Below, piece after piece: positions 53,935 through 63,786 of a DNA stretch of 64,000 nucleotides (position 1 is its first letter; each line of letters opens with the position of its first letter). A program made the position numbers and the translations under genes. Below the pieces are notes generated by a model that did not search any database, was not told where the DNA came from, and saw only the letters and a list, made by a program, of their open reading frames with translations. This DNA is from Pontibacter sp. G13 (GTDB lineage: Bacteria > Bacteroidota > Bacteroidia > J057). The DNA lies in assembly GCF_031851795.1 (NCBI RefSeq), contig NZ_CP134696.1:3306501-3370500 (forward strand). Reading direction: 5' to 3'.

Positions 53935-55989
53935 ATGCACAGCGAACAGCTCCAACAGCTTTTTCAGCGCGGATACGAATTATTGGCAGCCGGTCACCCA
54001 TCTGAAGCAGAAGCCAGCATTCGGCAGGCCATTTCATTGGCACCGGATATGCCATTGCTCCATTACACCTTGGGGATCGCCCTACAAAGACAGAATAGCC
54101 ATCGAGATGCTGCTTATGCCTTTGAACGGGCGCTTTCGTTGAGTCCGAGTGATTCCGAGTGTCTTTACCATCAAGGTATTTCCTACCTATCCCTAAAGGA
54201 TGAGCCGCATGCCTTCCAAAATTTTTCCATGGTCATTGCGATGGACCCAGGCTATGCTCCTGCATGGATGGGAAGAGCGCAATGCCATTTACTACAGGGA
54301 AAGCTCCTGTTGGCAGAATCGGATTTCCGACATTTTCTAGACCACGCTGGTCCCGAGGAAGCTGAACGAATCTCCCAGGCGGAAACACAACTTGCATGGT
54401 TACAGGAGGTCCAGCAGCTACCTTCGGATGAAATTGTCCAACAAGCTCGGCAATTTCTTGAAGCAGAAAATCCTGAAATCGCCAGATTACTTGTGCAGTA
54501 TTTGCTGGAACGCGATCCCAACCACTCAGAGGCAATCTCCATGATCGAGGGCTTGTTGGACGCGAACGAATCCCGTCCCGGAAAATCGGACCTGAATGAC
54601 TCCCAAAGAATCGATCAAGCCCTCAAGGATCTGTCTGAAGGGGACCTTGAATCTGCCAAAGAATGGTTATCAGCCTGTGCGGAGTCTGCCCTGAAAACCC
54701 CACGGGGAATCTGTGCTTCCGAGTGGCTCCATTTATCTACAGACTCAGAAAAACACCGCCCTCAATTGGAAGCGGCATTGAAGGAATCTCCTCACGATGG
54801 AATGATTCTCCTAGCCAATGGAATCCTGAATCAACTGGCAGAGAAATGGGAGGTAGCAGCTTTTCAACTCTGGGAATCGAGTCAACTGGTGGAATCCTTC
54901 AAACCAGCTCAACAAGCGCTTGAAGATGTCCTTGGTTCGTGGGATGCGCATATTCGGGCTACTCCCGATGAAATCCCCCCCATCATTCAACGTGCGAAGC
55001 TTTTTGAAGAAATGGGGATGTGGGAGGAGGCGATTCGCGATTATTCTGCTGCATTGACCCTAGACAAGCATCAACCGTTGGTTTGGTTCAACCGAGCAAG
55101 GATGTACCTGCATGCAGAAGATGACAACCGATCTATTGAGGACCTACACCGAGCAATTGAAGAAGATCCCAATTTATTGGAAGCACGGCTTATGCGTGCC
55201 CATCACTATGGGCGAAAATTTCGGACAGATTTGGCTTTGGATGAATTACGCCAATTGATTCAGATCGATCCATCTTATTCGGAGGCATGGAATTATCAGG
55301 GGCAATTGCTCGCTGCAGAATCTCGATCGGAGGAAGCATGGGATTCATTCAATCGTGCTCTGGAGCTCAATCCCGGATTGGTGGAATCGAGGCACGGTCG
55401 GGCCATGGGATGGATCGAACGCGGCCAGATCGACCAAGCCATTGAAGATCTGGAGGTGGCCATCCAAGGCAGTCCAAACGCAGACTGGGCATTCGATTGT
55501 GCTTGCTTGCATATCCATTCTCAGCAGATTTCAGCGGCAGAAGACATGCTCAACCACTGTCTTATGCTCGATCCAGAGTATATGGATGCCTATCTGGAAC
55601 GAGGAAATATTCAGGGAGATCGAGGCAATTGGGAAGGCGCAGCCCATGATTGGCGTATTTATCTATCCCAACGTCCGTTTGATGCCAACACTCGGCTGAA
55701 ATTTTCAGGAGCACTAGCCAAACTGGGCCATTGGTCGGAAGTACTGACTGAAACCAATCGATGCCTGCTGGATTTGGAGAAGCCATCAGATGCACTATTT
55801 CTCAAGGGAAAAGCTTTAACGCATCTGGAAGAATGGGAAGAAGCCCGTAAATCCTTTTTAAAAGCCCAGAAAGACCATGAATCCGAGGAATTCAAGTCCC
55901 AGGTGCAGGATTGGCTGAACAAGCTTCCGCAGGAACATGCGAAGTCCAAGAAATCGGGCAATTGGTTCAAGCGAACTTTTGGGAGATAA
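53935..55989 (+). CDS. Large tetratricopeptide-repeat protein
   Basis: 684 residues from the ATG giving MHSEQLQQLFQRGYELLAAG; longer upstream frames are shadows of the divergent pseudouridine synthase. No signal peptide or membrane helix. It consists of about 15 TPR units, for example PSEAEASIRQAISLAPDMPL, HRDAAYAFERALSLSPSDSE, WEEAIRDYSAALTLDKHQPL, SEEAWDSFNRALELNPGLVE and IDQAIEDLEVAIQGSPNADW. The basic tail is AKSKKSGNWFKRTFGR. It is probably a cytoplasmic scaffold. No function or partner can be named; the MazG-like gene begins 33 bases downstream and may share its transcript. Confidence 0.8.
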   Translation: MHSEQLQQLFQRGYELLAAGHPSEAEASIRQAISLAPDMPLLHYTLGIALQRQNSHRDAAYAFERALSLSPSDSECLYHQGISYLSLKDEPHAFQNFSMVIAMDPGYAPAWMGRAQCHLLQGKLLLAESDFRHFLDHAGPEEAERISQAETQLAWLQEVQQLPSDEIVQQARQFLEAENPEIARLLVQYLLERDPNHSEAISMIEGLLDANESRPGKSDLNDSQRIDQALKDLSEGDLESAKEWLSACAESALKTPRGICASEWLHLSTDSEKHRPQLEAALKESPHDGMILLANGILNQLAEKWEVAAFQLWESSQLVESFKPAQQALEDVLGSWDAHIRATPDEIPPIIQRAKLFEEMGMWEEAIRDYSAALTLDKHQPLVWFNRARMYLHAEDDNRSIEDLHRAIEEDPNLLEARLMRAHHYGRKFRTDLALDELRQLIQIDPSYSEAWNYQGQLLAAESRSEEAWDSFNRALELNPGLVESRHGRAMGWIERGQIDQAIEDLEVAIQGSPNADWAFDCACLHIHSQQISAAEDMLNHCLMLDPEYMDAYLERGNIQGDRGNWEGAAHDWRIYLSQRPFDANTRLKFSGALAKLGHWSEVLTETNRCLLDLEKPSDALFLKGKALTHLEEWEEARKSFLKAQKDHESEEFKSQVQDWLNKLPQEHAKSKKSGNWFKRTFGR

Positions 55990-56022
55990 TATCATACCAT
56001 CAAGAATGCCTATTTTCGCGCT

Positions 56023-56352
56023 ATGGATACCATTTCAGAAGTTACCCAAGCCCTGATCCAGTTCAGGGACGAACGCGATTGGGCACAATTCCACAATGCC
56101 AAAGATTTGGCGCTCGGGCTTTCGATTGAGGCCGCGGAGCTGAATGAGTTGTTTTTGTGGAAACAGTCAGATGAGGTAAATCGCGATCGGCTCAAGGAAG
56201 AATTGGCAGATGTATTCAACTATTGCCTGTTGATTGCAGAGCAGCAAGGACTCGACCTTCGTGAAATCGCTTTGGCCAAGATTCAGCAAAACGCCCGAAA
56301 GTATCCAGTAGACAAATCCAAGGGCTCTTCAAGAAAATACACAGAGCTGTAG
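56023..56352 (+). CDS. MazG-like nucleotide pyrophosphohydrolase
   Basis: 109 residues, one compact MazG/dCTP-pyrophosphatase helical domain. Metal-binding acids are in LSIEAAELNELFLWKQ (ExxE) and LKEELADVFNYCLLIAEQQG (EExxD). The opening FRDERDWAQFHNAKDLALGL is typical of the short nucleotide-pyrophosphatase family that hydrolyses (deoxy)NTPs such as dCTP to monophosphates for housecleaning. The exact nucleotide is unknown. It lies close behind the TPR gene and 86 bases ahead of bioY. Confidence 0.9.
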   Translation: MDTISEVTQALIQFRDERDWAQFHNAKDLALGLSIEAAELNELFLWKQSDEVNRDRLKEELADVFNYCLLIAEQQGLDLREIALAKIQQNARKYPVDKSKGSSRKYTEL

Positions 56353-56438
56353 ATCCCTCCCCTCAGGATCGGATTGCCGCGGGTTCTATGAGAGTAAAAA
56401 AAAATGGCCATATTTGGCCCTGAAGAAATCGGCCCTAT

Positions 56439-57038
56439 ATGCTCATAGATCGACTCCTCATTACCAACGATGAATTTTGGGATAGCCCACTCAAAGTGGT
56501 CTTGGCTACCGCATTTATCTGTTTGGTAGCCCCTATCCAGATCACTGAAATCTCCTATCTCCCTGCAGCACTTCAAATCCCCATCACGTTACAGACATTG
56601 GTGATCCTCTTGGTCGCCGCCATTCTGGGGCCTAAACGAGGTGCCATTGCTGCCTTTGCGTACGTCTGTTTGGGATTGCTGGGATTGCCGGTTTTCTCCA
56701 ATGGGTCCGGAGGGTTTGATATCCTCCTGAAACCCACAGGTGGTTTTTTGGTGAGCTTCATCGTCGGTGCTTTCCTCTGCGGAAAAATGACCCGATCCGA
56801 AACAGGCGCCTCATTTCTCAGAATTTTATCAGCATTTTTCCTGAGTCACTTACTGATTCTTGTGATTGGTTTTGTGTGGATGAATATCCGATTCGATACA
56901 GATTGGTTCAGCATCTGGCAGATGATCAGCGGGCTTTTTTGGGGCGTAGTCATCAAAAGCCTTTTGGGCGCAGCATTGGTATCTCTAGCTCAATGGGGCA
57001 TGAGAAAACTGATTCGTTTGAAAGTGGCTGATTTTTAG
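56439..57038 (+). CDS. bioY: BioY-type biotin transporter (ECF S component)
   Basis: 199 residues with about six membrane helices. The family hallmark is LGLLGLPVFSNGSGGFDILL followed by KPTGGFLVSFIVGAFLCGKM. Other blocks are PITLQTLVILLVAAILGPKR and a C-terminal helix ending LAQWGMRKLI. BioY binds biotin with high affinity and works either alone or with an ECF energising module (EcfA, EcfT), neither of which is in the window. There is no biotin operator in sight. It is likely transcribed with, or shortly after, the MazG-like gene. Confidence 0.9.
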   Translation: MLIDRLLITNDEFWDSPLKVVLATAFICLVAPIQITEISYLPAALQIPITLQTLVILLVAAILGPKRGAIAAFAYVCLGLLGLPVFSNGSGGFDILLKPTGGFLVSFIVGAFLCGKMTRSETGASFLRILSAFFLSHLLILVIGFVWMNIRFDTDWFSIWQMISGLFWGVVIKSLLGAALVSLAQWGMRKLIRLKVADF

Positions 57039-57431
57039 TACCCATTTCTTCCCGTTCGTTAAGCCTTCTGCACGACATGTAGGTCCAATTGCCATAACTA
57101 GCTTCACATTCGAAGCGAAATTATGCAGGTCCTCAAATGATCTGCGCGATCGATCTGTGTCATCCATGACGAATATTGTACCTAGAAGCCTTCTTTTTTA
57201 CCATGATATTCGCAATTCTGGATCATACTGTCCAACTCTACGGTGCAATCCGTAGCCAATCATTCATGACAGGATCGGTCCCCGGATTTGGAAATCGGAA
57301 AACACCCCCAAAATGTCTCGTTTTTAGATAGTTTGGTTTGTGTAATTTTGATTACTTCGGCAGAAACTCGATATTTCCGTTCGATATCGTATCCCTACCG
57401 CTTCCTGTATCAACGCGAATAACTGTCACCT
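57039..57431. other. Intergenic region before the S8 protease array
   Basis: 393 bases. The final 90 contain a candidate promoter (listed). The rest has no credible gene, tRNA or terminator that I can see. Confidence 0.5.
57325..57350 (+). promoter_or_regulatory. Candidate promoter of the first S8 protease
   Basis: TAATTTTG (57343-57350) matches the Bacteroidota -7 box TANNTTTG. A TTTTT run lies 17 bases upstream, in the position of the -33 TTTG box. Transcription would begin about 75 bases before the ATG. Confidence 0.4.
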
Positions 57432-60400
57432 ATGAACCGTAACGCTTTACCCTTTCTTCTTTTGCTGGCGAGCTTCTTTTGGGGAGCTTCATCAGTAGAA
57501 GCACAGGTAAATTACGCCAAGATCGACCAACCGCTGATCGATCTCATGGCCAATGATCCCAGCGAGTACCAGCCCATTCTCCTACTACTCGAAGACCAAG
57601 TAGACGCAGCTAGCTTGCATCAGGACTTCACGCGCCGTCAAGTCTCCTTGCATGAGCGTCAAACAACCTTGGTTGCAGCTCTACAAAACAAAGCAGCCCG
57701 TACCCAGCCACAATTGCTTGAGCAGGTACGCCAGCAGCCCGGAGTATTGACCAGCAGTATTGCTTCTCTCTGGGTGACGAATGCGATCAGTGTTCAAGCG
57801 AATGCCGCTGCGATTGAGGCGTTTTCCAATCTGCCAGGCGTATCCGTCGTGGTATACTTGGCTCCAGACAAATTTCACAGCGTAGAGAGCACAGCTGCTG
57901 CTCCACTGCCCAATGGCCGCGAGAATGGCCTTGTCGCACTCAATGCGGACAAAATGTGGGCAATGGGCTACACCGGTGCCAACCGCAAAGTGTTGATCAT
58001 CGACACAGGGGTTGATTCAGATCACCCAGCGCTTTCCCAAAACTATCTGGGACGGATTGCTACTCCCCAGGAATCTTGGTTTGGACCATCTACCTCCAAT
58101 CGGGCATTTGACTGTGGCGACCACGGAACGCACGTTGCCGGATCAGCTGCTGGGTTGGATCGAAATACCAACGATACCATCGGAGTAGCCTTCAACGCTT
58201 GGTGGATGGGCGGTACCTTCCCGTTGGTCGACCCGATCACTGGCCAGATCCCAGCTAGCTGCCAGACCAACACCAACTCTATCCAAGTACTTCAGTGGGC
58301 ATTGAACCCTGATGGCGATGTCAATACCACAGACGATATTCCTGATGCCATCAACAACTCTTGGGGTGGTGATGGTAACTGTAGCTCTTGGGGGCAATAC
58401 AATACTTACGTGAACTTGTTGACCAACTTCGAAGCGGCAGGCGTCGCAGTCATCTGGTCTGCGGGTAACGATGGTCCTGGCGTATCTACCGTCAATCTCC
58501 AAGCTTCCATCAATGTCTCTCCTATCAAGAGTTTCTCCGTTGGAGCAGTCAATGGACACAGTGGTTCTACTCCAATTGGAGGCTTCTCCAGCCGCGGTCC
58601 TAGTACCTGCCCAGACAATGGCGCACAATTGGCCATCAAACCTGAGATTGTTGCTTCTGGTGTGAATATTCGTTCTGCACTTCCTGGAGGCGGATACCAA
58701 ACCATCTCCGGTACTTCCATGGCTTCTCCCCACGTAACAGGCGCTGTGGCATTGCTCAAGGAAGCTTACCCGAACGTCACCGGCCCTACCATTTTGGAGG
58801 CGATGCTGGCTTCTGCTGTCGACCTTGGAACTACTGGTGAAGACAACACCTACGGAAAAGGCCTTTTGGACATCAAAGCTGCCTTCGATACCCTACAAGC
58901 TTGGGGCAATACGCCAATGGCTGTTCCGACTGCGAATGTGGGAATCGTAGCTATCGCAGATGACGAAACCAACATCTGTGACAACTCCTACATCGGAAGC
59001 ATCACCGTTGAAAATACAGGTTCAGACATCGTGACTTCTGTAGAATTGGATTATGCGTATGACGGCGTTTCCATGTCTCACACCTGGAATGGCTCCATTG
59101 CTCCCGGTGCTACAGAAATGATCTTGTTGCCTGCTCAGGCATTGAACCAAGGACAGCATACCCTAGACGTCGCAATCGTCAACACCAACGGAGCAGCTGA
59201 TTACCTTCAGTTGGACAACTTCGCAAGTGCTTCATTCACCAACTTCGGTGAGATCAGCCTGAACGTCCCTGACACCCTTTCTTCCTGCCTCACAGGCGCT
59301 GTTTGGGTGACCGGTTCTACTTCTGATTCCAATGCGATTGTCACTTGGTATGACGCACCTACAGGTGGAAATATCTTGGGAGCAGATGCTTTCTTGATGG
59401 ATAACATCATCGGCGATCAGACCATTTACGGCCAGACTACCTACAACTCTCAAGTAGGCAAGGCTGACAACACCGGATCACAAGGTTTCTACACCCAAAC
59501 CAAAGATGCAGGGATCGTATTCAGCGCGGCTGTTCCTATGACCTTGAGATCTTTCAAGCTGTATGGAGCATTGGGGGGAGATCAATATTTCGAGATCCGA
59601 GACGCAGATGGAACCGTGCTGTCTTCCGCAGGACCTATCAACGTTCCCGCAGGCGAGCAAGTAGTCAACCTCGATTTGGAGATTCCAGTTGGAGAAGACA
59701 TGAGATTGGCACTCACCAACGCCAGTGCAGGTGGATTGTACTACAACATCTCAGATCCGGGATTCCCATTCCTGCAAAATGGATACTTGACCATCGAATC
59801 AGGATTCGCAGGAAGCACCGTCTCCAATGACTATTACTTCTTCTATGACATGGTAGTCACTTATGACGTGGGATGTGTACGGGAGCCTACCTTGGTCATG
59901 CCAATCTCTGGTGGCTTCAACCAAACCACCTTTGACGCCGACAAATCTTCCATCGATTTGGATACCGAATCTCCTGAGGTATCTTTCACAGACCAAACAC
60001 TGGGAGCTACCGATTGGGAGTGGGACTTCGGAGACGGAACCACAAGTACCGATCAAAACCCTGTGCATGGCTACTACCAGGCTGGTACCTACTTGGTGAG
60101 CTTGAAAACCACCACCTCCAACGGAACCACCTGTTCTGACGTGGATACGATGACCATCAATGTTACTGGAACATTCAACGGAACCGTATCTATCGAAGAA
60201 GAAATCGCGGACCTAGGAAGCATCGAAATGTTCCCTAATCCCACCTCCGGTATTTTCCAGATCCAATTTGATCTTATGGAATCACATTCCGGAAGCATTG
60301 AAGTTTTTGATTTGGTAGGAAATACCGTTCAGGTGTTGGGCCAAGTTCAGGCTCATCATAACAATCTCCAGCTGGACCTCTCGCAGGTAGCAGATGGCAT

Positions 60401-60464
60401 TTACTACGTCCGAATCAATCTGGGAGCACATCAGGTAGTCAAAAAGCTGGTGAAAACTCACTGA
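57432..60464 (+). CDS. Type IX-secreted S8 (subtilisin-like) serine protease, first of three
   Basis: 1010 residues. The signal peptide ends near VEAQ. An N-terminal prodomain of about 150 residues precedes the S8 domain. The catalytic triad is Asp191 (VLIIDTGVDSDHP), His231 (DHGTHVAGSAAG) and Ser429 (GTSMASPHVTG), all intact, with Asn in NNSWGGDGN near the oxyanion hole. A CARDB-like domain follows, then an Ig-like domain (~620-670), the two-domain block shared with the giant protein (~676-825), a PKD domain (~850-925, WDFGDGTTSTDQNPVHGYYQ) and a type IX sorting domain (~935-1010, EMFPNPTSGIFQIQFD). It is an extracellular protease that probably supplies peptides to uptake systems. Confidence 0.93.
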   Translation: MNRNALPFLLLLASFFWGASSVEAQVNYAKIDQPLIDLMANDPSEYQPILLLLEDQVDAASLHQDFTRRQVSLHERQTTLVAALQNKAARTQPQLLEQVRQQPGVLTSSIASLWVTNAISVQANAAAIEAFSNLPGVSVVVYLAPDKFHSVESTAAAPLPNGRENGLVALNADKMWAMGYTGANRKVLIIDTGVDSDHPALSQNYLGRIATPQESWFGPSTSNRAFDCGDHGTHVAGSAAGLDRNTNDTIGVAFNAWWMGGTFPLVDPITGQIPASCQTNTNSIQVLQWALNPDGDVNTTDDIPDAINNSWGGDGNCSSWGQYNTYVNLLTNFEAAGVAVIWSAGNDGPGVSTVNLQASINVSPIKSFSVGAVNGHSGSTPIGGFSSRGPSTCPDNGAQLAIKPEIVASGVNIRSALPGGGYQTISGTSMASPHVTGAVALLKEAYPNVTGPTILEAMLASAVDLGTTGEDNTYGKGLLDIKAAFDTLQAWGNTPMAVPTANVGIVAIADDETNICDNSYIGSITVENTGSDIVTSVELDYAYDGVSMSHTWNGSIAPGATEMILLPAQALNQGQHTLDVAIVNTNGAADYLQLDNFASASFTNFGEISLNVPDTLSSCLTGAVWVTGSTSDSNAIVTWYDAPTGGNILGADAFLMDNIIGDQTIYGQTTYNSQVGKADNTGSQGFYTQTKDAGIVFSAAVPMTLRSFKLYGALGGDQYFEIRDADGTVLSSAGPINVPAGEQVVNLDLEIPVGEDMRLALTNASAGGLYYNISDPGFPFLQNGYLTIESGFAGSTVSNDYYFFYDMVVTYDVGCVREPTLVMPISGGFNQTTFDADKSSIDLDTESPEVSFTDQTLGATDWEWDFGDGTTSTDQNPVHGYYQAGTYLVSLKTTTSNGTTCSDVDTMTINVTGTFNGTVSIEEEIADLGSIEMFPNPTSGIFQIQFDLMESHSGSIEVFDLVGNTVQVLGQVQAHHNNLQLDLSQVADGIYYVRINLGAHQVVKKLVKTH

Positions 60465-60523
60465 TTCGAACATCTAGACCTACCAAGCCCCGAAAACCAC
60501 TAGTGGGAACTTGTGTTAATTAA

Positions 60524-60562
60524 AGAACTTAGTTGGCCGACCGTAGCCAACTAAGTTCTGTC
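60524..60562 (+). terminator. Terminator between the first and second S8 genes
   Basis: AGAACTTAGTTGGC (60524-60537) and GCCAACTAAGTTCT (60546-60559) form a perfect 14-bp stem with an 8-base loop, followed by GTCTTT. It ends only 18 bases before the second start codon, so it could also act as an attenuator or block the ribosome site. Confidence 0.75.
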
Positions 60563-60577
60563 TTTATCGGGCTGTCT

Positions 60578-63541
60578 ATGAAGCGTTCTATTGTTCTGAC
60601 TGTTCTGCTATTTTCCTGTTGCTTTTGTTTAAGTACCCTGTCGGCTCAAACGATCGACACCACCAAAATTTCTCCGAGGCTATATCGTCAGATGATCCAA
60701 TCCAATAGTCCTTCGCACTATCGAATTGGAATCCTCCTGGCTGATCGAGTGAGGGTCGAAGAATTGGATGCAGATTTCCACAAGCTCCAAACTCCCCTTC
60801 CCGTACGAGCCTATGAAATCATCACTCAGCTACAGGCCAAGGCGGCTGCCACCCAACCTCCACTCAAGGCATGGTTGGATACCCAAACCCATGCTTGGAC
60901 TGGAACCCTCCGATCATTCTGGATCACCAATGCCTTGTACCTACAGGCCACCCCAGCATTGATCAGCGAGCTCTCACTCCGCCCTGATGTCGCTGAGATC
61001 ATCGAAGATGTACCTGTCGTTCTGGAAGCCTATCAAGACCATCCAGATCTCGCACCTACCCAGACTACCGGGGTCGAGGAAGGCTTGGTTGCGATCAATG
61101 CACCCGCCATGTGGAACCTTGGCTACACGGGCTATGCACGAAAAGTGTTGAACATCGATAGTGGAATCGATGGCCTTCACCCATGTTACTCAGATCGCTA
61201 CTGGGGGCATTACGTACCGGACGAAGAAGCATGGTTTGATGCGCGTACCGGAACTCTTTTCCCTGATTATTGCAGCGACCATGGAACGCATGTCCTAGGG
61301 ACAATCCTTGGGTTGGACGAAGGACTGGAAGACACCATCGGCGTAGCGTTTGGCGCTTTATGGATGGGCGCTCCGGCCATTTGCGATAATTACAGCAGCG
61401 ACAACATCGCAGCCTTTGAATGGGCCATTGATCCGGATGGCAATCCGCTCACGACGGATGACATGCCAGACGTGATCAATAATTCGTGGAGGGCGATTGA
61501 CGTAGGAAACGAGTGTACCAGCTTGATGTACGCCCCTGTACTTTCAGCGATGGAAGCAGCGGGGATTGCCATAGTATTCTCGGCAGGCAACTCTGGTCCC
61601 TCTTCCATGACCATCACTCCACCTAAGAACTTGAATGCCAGCTTGGTCAACACTTTTTGTGTAGGAGCCATCAACGGTAATTCTCCCGACTTGAACATCA
61701 TGAGCTTTTCCAGTCGGGGACCTTCTGTGTGTGGAGGCTCTGGCTCGATGGCTATCAAGCCAGAAGTATCCGCCCCAGGCTTCCAAGTGAGAAGTGCCAA
61801 GCCCAACCATTCCTATGGACGAAAATCGGGGACTTCCATGGCTGCCCCTCATGTAACGGGAGCCCTACTATTGCTGAAGGAAGCGTTCCCACAATTGTCC
61901 GGAACCGATCTCAAGCTCGCCTTGTACCACTCGGCTGTGGATATGGGAGCAATAGGAGAAGACAATGATTATGGGATGGGCTTGATCGATGTTCATGCCG
62001 CATACTTATACCTGATCACCCAAGGTCATTCTCCTACCCCCATCAACAATGATGTCAACGCAGCTATTACTGATATCTTCGGCCTCCCTCAGTTGAATTG
62101 CCCTGAACCTGTTGCTCCCATTATCGAGGTGGAAAATAGAGGTACACAGGTCATCACCTCTTTGAACATCGTCTACCAATATGGCCTTGGAGCCGGAGGC
62201 AAAGTCAACTGGGCAGGATTCCTACCACCAGACAGTACGGTGGTCATACCGCTACCAGCTGAACCGCTCGCGGGTGGGGGCTATGAATTCACCGTACGGA
62301 TTGCCAGTGCCAATAACCAGACCGAGGAGTATTTCTATCTGGACAACCGCCGCCAACAGAATTTCTATGTCGCAGAGGAATTGCAACCAAATCCCAAGCG
62401 CGTTACAGTCTGCAAAGGCGGCACCGCTCTGTTGGCCGCTTATGGTCCGGGGGAAGTCCGATGGTTCGAAGGCGAATATTCAGACTCGGTCATTCACGTG
62501 GGCAATACCCTGATCATCCCAGATGCGGATTCTTCTAAAACCTTCTGGTCGGAGATCCGGCCAGAAATTCATGCAGGTCCAAGAACTAAAATTCGAACCA
62601 CCCTCAATGTGGACGAAAAAAGCGGCATCATGAATTTCAATGCAGAACGGAATTTCCGATTGGTCTCGGTGAAAGTATATAGCGAACGAGCTGAAACCAG
62701 AAAGTTCGTTTTGCTCAATGCGACCTCCCAAATCCTATTCAATGAAGATATCTGGGTAGACAAGGGGGTTCAGGAAGTCCCATTGAATATCGATATTCCC
62801 GCGGGTATGCACTACAGGCTACAATTGCCCGACTCTAATGGCTTCCACAGAGATACCGTAGGGGCGGCGTATCCGTATGAAATTCCCGGAGTCCTGTCCA
62901 TCTATGGATCGAGTCGTGGAGCTACTGGATATGACTTCCTGTACGATTGGGTCATCACCATCACCAATCCTTGCGATCGGACACCGGTGAGCATGGAGGT
63001 TCAGAATGGTTCTGTCAATGCGGCATTCGCAGTGGATAGCCTCACTCCGAGAAATATTGGGGAACTCGCCTTTTTGGACAAAAGCATTGGTGCCAAAGCA
63101 TGGCATTATGATTTTGGAGATGGCGCTTACAGTGATCAGCAGCATCCGATTCATAGATTCCGTTCAGCTGGCACTTACGATGTGTGGCTTTCTGCGGTCG
63201 GACCAGATGGATGCGAAGATGCGGTCATGGAATCGGTCTTTGTAGATTCCGCCTCGATCACGACCACAATAGATCCACTGGTCGAAACCCTCCAAACCTT
63301 CAAGGTGGTCCCCAACCCAGGAGCCAATCATTTCGAGGTGGTGGGTACGCTTCCGCAATTTGGGGCCGTGGAGGTATCCCTGTACAATCATACTGGTCAA
63401 CGCTTGATGACTCTGCCTGCATCCAAAGGCACTTCCCACCAAATGCGTTTGGACTTGACGGGTTATGCACATGGGATCTACATGGTTCAGATTCAGCATC
63501 AAGGCCGAACCGCCTGGCTGAAATTGGTGCAAATGCCCTAA
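60578..63541 (+). CDS. Type IX-secreted S8 serine protease, second of three
   Basis: 987 residues from the ATG giving MKRSIVLTVLLFSCCFCLST, a clear signal peptide; the longer frame overlaps the terminator. Same architecture as the preceding paralogue. The triad is Asp194 (VLNIDSGIDGLHP), His235 (SDHGTHVLGTILG) and Ser420 (GTSMAAPHVTGA). A CARDB-like domain, an Ig-like domain (RVTVCKGGTALLAAYGPGEV), the shared two-domain block (~672-800, YPYEIPGVLSIYG ... YDFLYDWVIT), PKD (~835-900, HYDFGDGAYSDQQHPIHRFR) and a type IX sorting domain (KVVPNPGANHFEVV) follow. It has its own upstream hairpin, so it may be regulated separately. Confidence 0.92.
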   Translation: MKRSIVLTVLLFSCCFCLSTLSAQTIDTTKISPRLYRQMIQSNSPSHYRIGILLADRVRVEELDADFHKLQTPLPVRAYEIITQLQAKAAATQPPLKAWLDTQTHAWTGTLRSFWITNALYLQATPALISELSLRPDVAEIIEDVPVVLEAYQDHPDLAPTQTTGVEEGLVAINAPAMWNLGYTGYARKVLNIDSGIDGLHPCYSDRYWGHYVPDEEAWFDARTGTLFPDYCSDHGTHVLGTILGLDEGLEDTIGVAFGALWMGAPAICDNYSSDNIAAFEWAIDPDGNPLTTDDMPDVINNSWRAIDVGNECTSLMYAPVLSAMEAAGIAIVFSAGNSGPSSMTITPPKNLNASLVNTFCVGAINGNSPDLNIMSFSSRGPSVCGGSGSMAIKPEVSAPGFQVRSAKPNHSYGRKSGTSMAAPHVTGALLLLKEAFPQLSGTDLKLALYHSAVDMGAIGEDNDYGMGLIDVHAAYLYLITQGHSPTPINNDVNAAITDIFGLPQLNCPEPVAPIIEVENRGTQVITSLNIVYQYGLGAGGKVNWAGFLPPDSTVVIPLPAEPLAGGGYEFTVRIASANNQTEEYFYLDNRRQQNFYVAEELQPNPKRVTVCKGGTALLAAYGPGEVRWFEGEYSDSVIHVGNTLIIPDADSSKTFWSEIRPEIHAGPRTKIRTTLNVDEKSGIMNFNAERNFRLVSVKVYSERAETRKFVLLNATSQILFNEDIWVDKGVQEVPLNIDIPAGMHYRLQLPDSNGFHRDTVGAAYPYEIPGVLSIYGSSRGATGYDFLYDWVITITNPCDRTPVSMEVQNGSVNAAFAVDSLTPRNIGELAFLDKSIGAKAWHYDFGDGAYSDQQHPIHRFRSAGTYDVWLSAVGPDGCEDAVMESVFVDSASITTTIDPLVETLQTFKVVPNPGANHFEVVGTLPQFGAVEVSLYNHTGQRLMTLPASKGTSHQMRLDLTGYAHGIYMVQIQHQGRTAWLKLVQMP

Positions 63542-63556
63542 TTGCCCATGCGCCTC

Positions 63557-63599
63557 AAAGAAAAGAGCTTCCTAAGTCTTTAGGGAGCTCTTTTCTTTT
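63557..63599 (+). terminator. Rho-independent terminator after the second S8 gene
   Basis: AAAGAAAAGAGCT...CCT pairs with AGG...AGCTCTTTTCTTT over about 16 bp with one mismatch. The T-rich end belongs to the stem itself. It lies 16 bases past the stop. Confidence 0.75.
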
Positions 63600-63786
63600 G
63601 GAGAAAAACAACATTAGATCTATAGCTTCCTTAGGAACCCTGCATGTTCCGCGAGATCGCATGGGATGCCCTTTTCAGACAAAGAAGCCATTCGCAAAAT
63701 TCGATTCACTCCTAAATTGTGTAATTTGGGAATTCATCGTGATGTGCCGTAACCATTCCTAGGATTCCTTATTCAACCTTATCAAC

